Of a DNA stretch of 6,664 nucleotides, positions 5,677 to 6,664 are shown one piece after another. The notes beneath the pieces are model-generated. The model searched no databases, was not told where the DNA came from, and saw nothing but the letters and a program-made list of their open reading frames with translations. Where the stretch lies: positions 1 through 6,664 of the forward strand of contig JAUJMG010000229.1 in NCBI GenBank assembly GCA_030446955.1, given 5' to 3'. Origin of the DNA: Thermomicrobiales bacterium. Its GTDB lineage: Bacteria > Chloroflexota > Chloroflexia > Thermomicrobiales > UBA6265. The position numbers and the translations under genes were made by a program. Within the stretch, counting starts at the first letter, position 1. Every line of letters begins with the position of its first letter.

Positions 5677-6255
5677 TCACAACGGTCGTCGACGAGTCTC
5701 TGCGTCCCACACGAGCCGGATATCGATCTCACGCTCTACGGAGGACCATTCCTCCGTCGCGCGCAGTCGCGCCACCAGCTCCTCGAAGACCTCGGCGTCG
5801 GCTGGCGCGTACTCGAACCACGTCAGGAAGTCGAACCGTTCGCCGAGATCCCGGCTATGGAACAAACGACGGGCGACTGCCGGGAGGTACTCGAGCCCGA
5901 TGCTGACGTGCCGGGAGCGCTCCTCGAAGATCGCCCGACGCTCGTCCTGCGAGAGATTCCACCACTGGTCGGTCTTCCGCACGGGGATGAGCGCGGCGCG
6001 CGTCGCTTCGGGCCGGCCGAGCGGTGGCTGCCGCTCGACCAGCGCGACGTGCTCCGTGCGCGTGACGTAGCGCTCGTTGCTCGTCACTCCCCGGAGTGTC
6101 CACACGGCGGTTTCCGGCGGGGCTGATTCTCTTCCCTCGATCACCGAGAGTCGTTCGACGACCGGCAGGCCTTCGCCGCGCACCGCTGCCAGCCGATCCA
6201 CTTGCCACGGGCCGGTTGCTCCGCCAACAAAGGTCGCGTGAAGCGGCATCGCCAT
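5677..6255 (-). CDS. Chlorite dismutase-family heme protein
   Basis: A 192-residue protein of the chlorite dismutase/HemQ family (PF06778), whose true members convert chlorite to chloride and oxygen at a heme. A GPWQVDRLAAVRG start (15-27) leads into the core WTLRGVTSNERYV (52-64), KTDQWWNLSQDERRAIFEE (94-112), LEYLPAVARRLFHSRDLGE (121-139), FDFLTWFEYAP (141-151) and LRATEEW..VEREIDIRLV (164-182). Aligning by eye on WW and RxLxHS with Nitrobacter-type chlorite dismutase puts His 116 at the proximal heme ligand and Arg 129, exactly 13 residues on, at the distal catalytic Arg. HemQ-type relatives have another residue there, often Gln. The length fits the short, clade 2 enzymes. There is no signal peptide, so it should be cytoplasmic. 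I chose the ATG at 6255 because AGGAG (6261-6265) lies 5 nt upstream; the frame is open to 6396, but that extension has no family resemblance. Whether chlorite is the real substrate is unproven. Confidence 0.88.
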   Translation of the reverse strand: MAMPLHATFVGGATGPWQVDRLAAVRGEGLPVVERLSVIEGRESAPPETAVWTLRGVTSNERYVTRTEHVALVERQPPLGRPEATRAALIPVRKTDQWWNLSQDERRAIFEERSRHVSIGLEYLPAVARRLFHSRDLGERFDFLTWFEYAPADAEVFEELVARLRATEEWSSVEREIDIRLVWDAETRRRPL

Positions 6256-6315
6256 GGCCGCTCCTTTCCTGCACACCATGGCCGGCTCGTTCAGTGAAGG
6301 CCTGGGAACGCAAGC

Positions 6316-6327
6316 GGGGTTTGCCCC
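6316..6327. other. Small GGGG/CCCC hairpin between the two minus-strand genes
   Basis: GGGG (6316-6319) and CCCC (6324-6327) enclose a TTTG loop. It lies between the small minus-strand reading frame ending at 6335 and the chlorite dismutase-family gene starting at 6255. It could attenuate read-through or be chance; there is no T-tract. Confidence 0.2.
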
Positions 6328-6334
6328 AAGGACA

Positions 6335-6490
6335 TCAGGCGAGAGAAGGGTGATCGTCTCCATGGCGCAAGTATGCCGCATCACTGCCGCCATCAAGCCA
6401 CCGGTCCCGCACGTGCGGCCAGTAGTCGTCCCGAATCGGAGTGAGGAACACGGCGAGCAAAACGAGGAGAACCGGATAGGGATGGTTCAT
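6335..6490 (-). CDS. Possible small membrane protein, hypothetical
   Basis: A 51-residue reading frame starting at the ATG at 6490. Residues 5-19 (YPVLLVLLAVFLTPI) form one strongly hydrophobic segment, followed by a charged, aromatic tail (RDDYWPHVRDRWLDGG). Third codon positions are mostly G or C, as in real genes here. It lies 79 bp upstream of the chlorite dismutase-family gene on the same strand and could be co-transcribed with it. Against it: no clear ribosome binding site precedes the ATG, and I recognise no family. The frame stays open upstream to 6583, but those residues look non-coding. Confidence 0.38.
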   Translation of the reverse strand: MNHPYPVLLVLLAVFLTPIRDDYWPHVRDRWLDGGSDAAYLRHGDDHPSLA

Positions 6491-6664
6491 CGGGGCTACC
6501 CAACCGGAAGGCGGTGCTCGTGGTGGAAGCAAACCGCTCTTTCGCCAGCAATCAGGGCTGACGACCTGGTCGGGTACGCACACGCCTATATCACAGAATG
6601 GCCTGTAGTACCAGTTGTTGAGGTGGACCCTTCTGAGAAGAGCTTATCTTGCGGACAACGCCTA
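6491..6664. other. Right-edge sequence without a confident gene
   Basis: This tail is less GC-rich than the transporter region. A plus-strand frame from the ATG at 6482 stays open to the window end (61 codons) and could be the start of a truncated gene. It overlaps the small minus-strand frame, has GAGGAG only at a loose distance upstream, and resembles no family I know. I see no tRNA, terminator or transposase in this stretch. Confidence 0.3.

Noticed and set aside
6256..6396. Extended start at 6396 for the chlorite dismutase-family protein
   Set aside because: The extra 47 residues do not resemble the family or a signal peptide, and a good ribosome site precedes the ATG at 6255.
1..6664. 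tRNA, rRNA or known riboswitch
   Set aside because: I found no cloverleaf, ribosomal signature or recognisable riboswitch core on either strand; only short hairpins are seen.

Overview
The window is GC-rich DNA with high third-position GC. It carries a twin-arginine (Tat) exported binding protein whose mature part begins with an Ala/Thr/Pro-rich linker of the 'ATPEP..GATPGVGATP' kind. That linker style, the composition and the strong purine-rich ribosome binding sites fit a high-GC bacterium such as the Thermomicrobia (Sphaerobacter-like Chloroflexota). The assignment is an inference from style; no marker gene is present.

Left part (1-4751): a G-rich non-coding stretch with degenerate repeats, a hairpin that probably ends the first gene, then a LysR-family regulator on the minus strand (236-1144). 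It is divergent from a four-gene plus-strand operon: a Tat-exported PhnD-family oxyanion-binding protein (1264-2253), a PhnC-type ATPase (2268-3020) and two different PhnE-type permeases (3007-3843 and 3840-4751). The genes are packed with short gaps or overlaps, so they should form one transcript and one importer. The binding protein resembles the 'putative selenate' branch of the PhnD superfamily more than classical phosphonate binders, and no C-P lyase or phosphonate catabolism gene is in view. The best reading is a LysR-controlled oxyanion importer, with selenate or a similar anion as the leading candidate. The 119-bp region between the divergent starts holds two clean palindromes.

Middle (4752-5676): an imperfect copy of a 28-bp sequence that also occurs left of the regulator, then a 169-residue protein with a C-terminal WGR domain (4972-5481). 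A gene-free, much less GC-rich stretch (about 52% GC by my count over 5481-5640) follows. It is full of GTCTC/GAGAC motifs arranged as a nested dyad, a short direct array and a 39-bp inverted repeat. No transposase accompanies it.

Right part (5677-6664): a chlorite dismutase-family heme protein on the minus strand (5677-6255) that keeps both the proximal His and the distal Arg expected of true chlorite-degrading enzymes. Upstream of it is a possible 51-residue single-span membrane protein (6335-6490, minus), then a lower-GC tail with no gene I can call with confidence. The composition falls from about 5482 onward, so the right part may have a different history from the transporter cassette.
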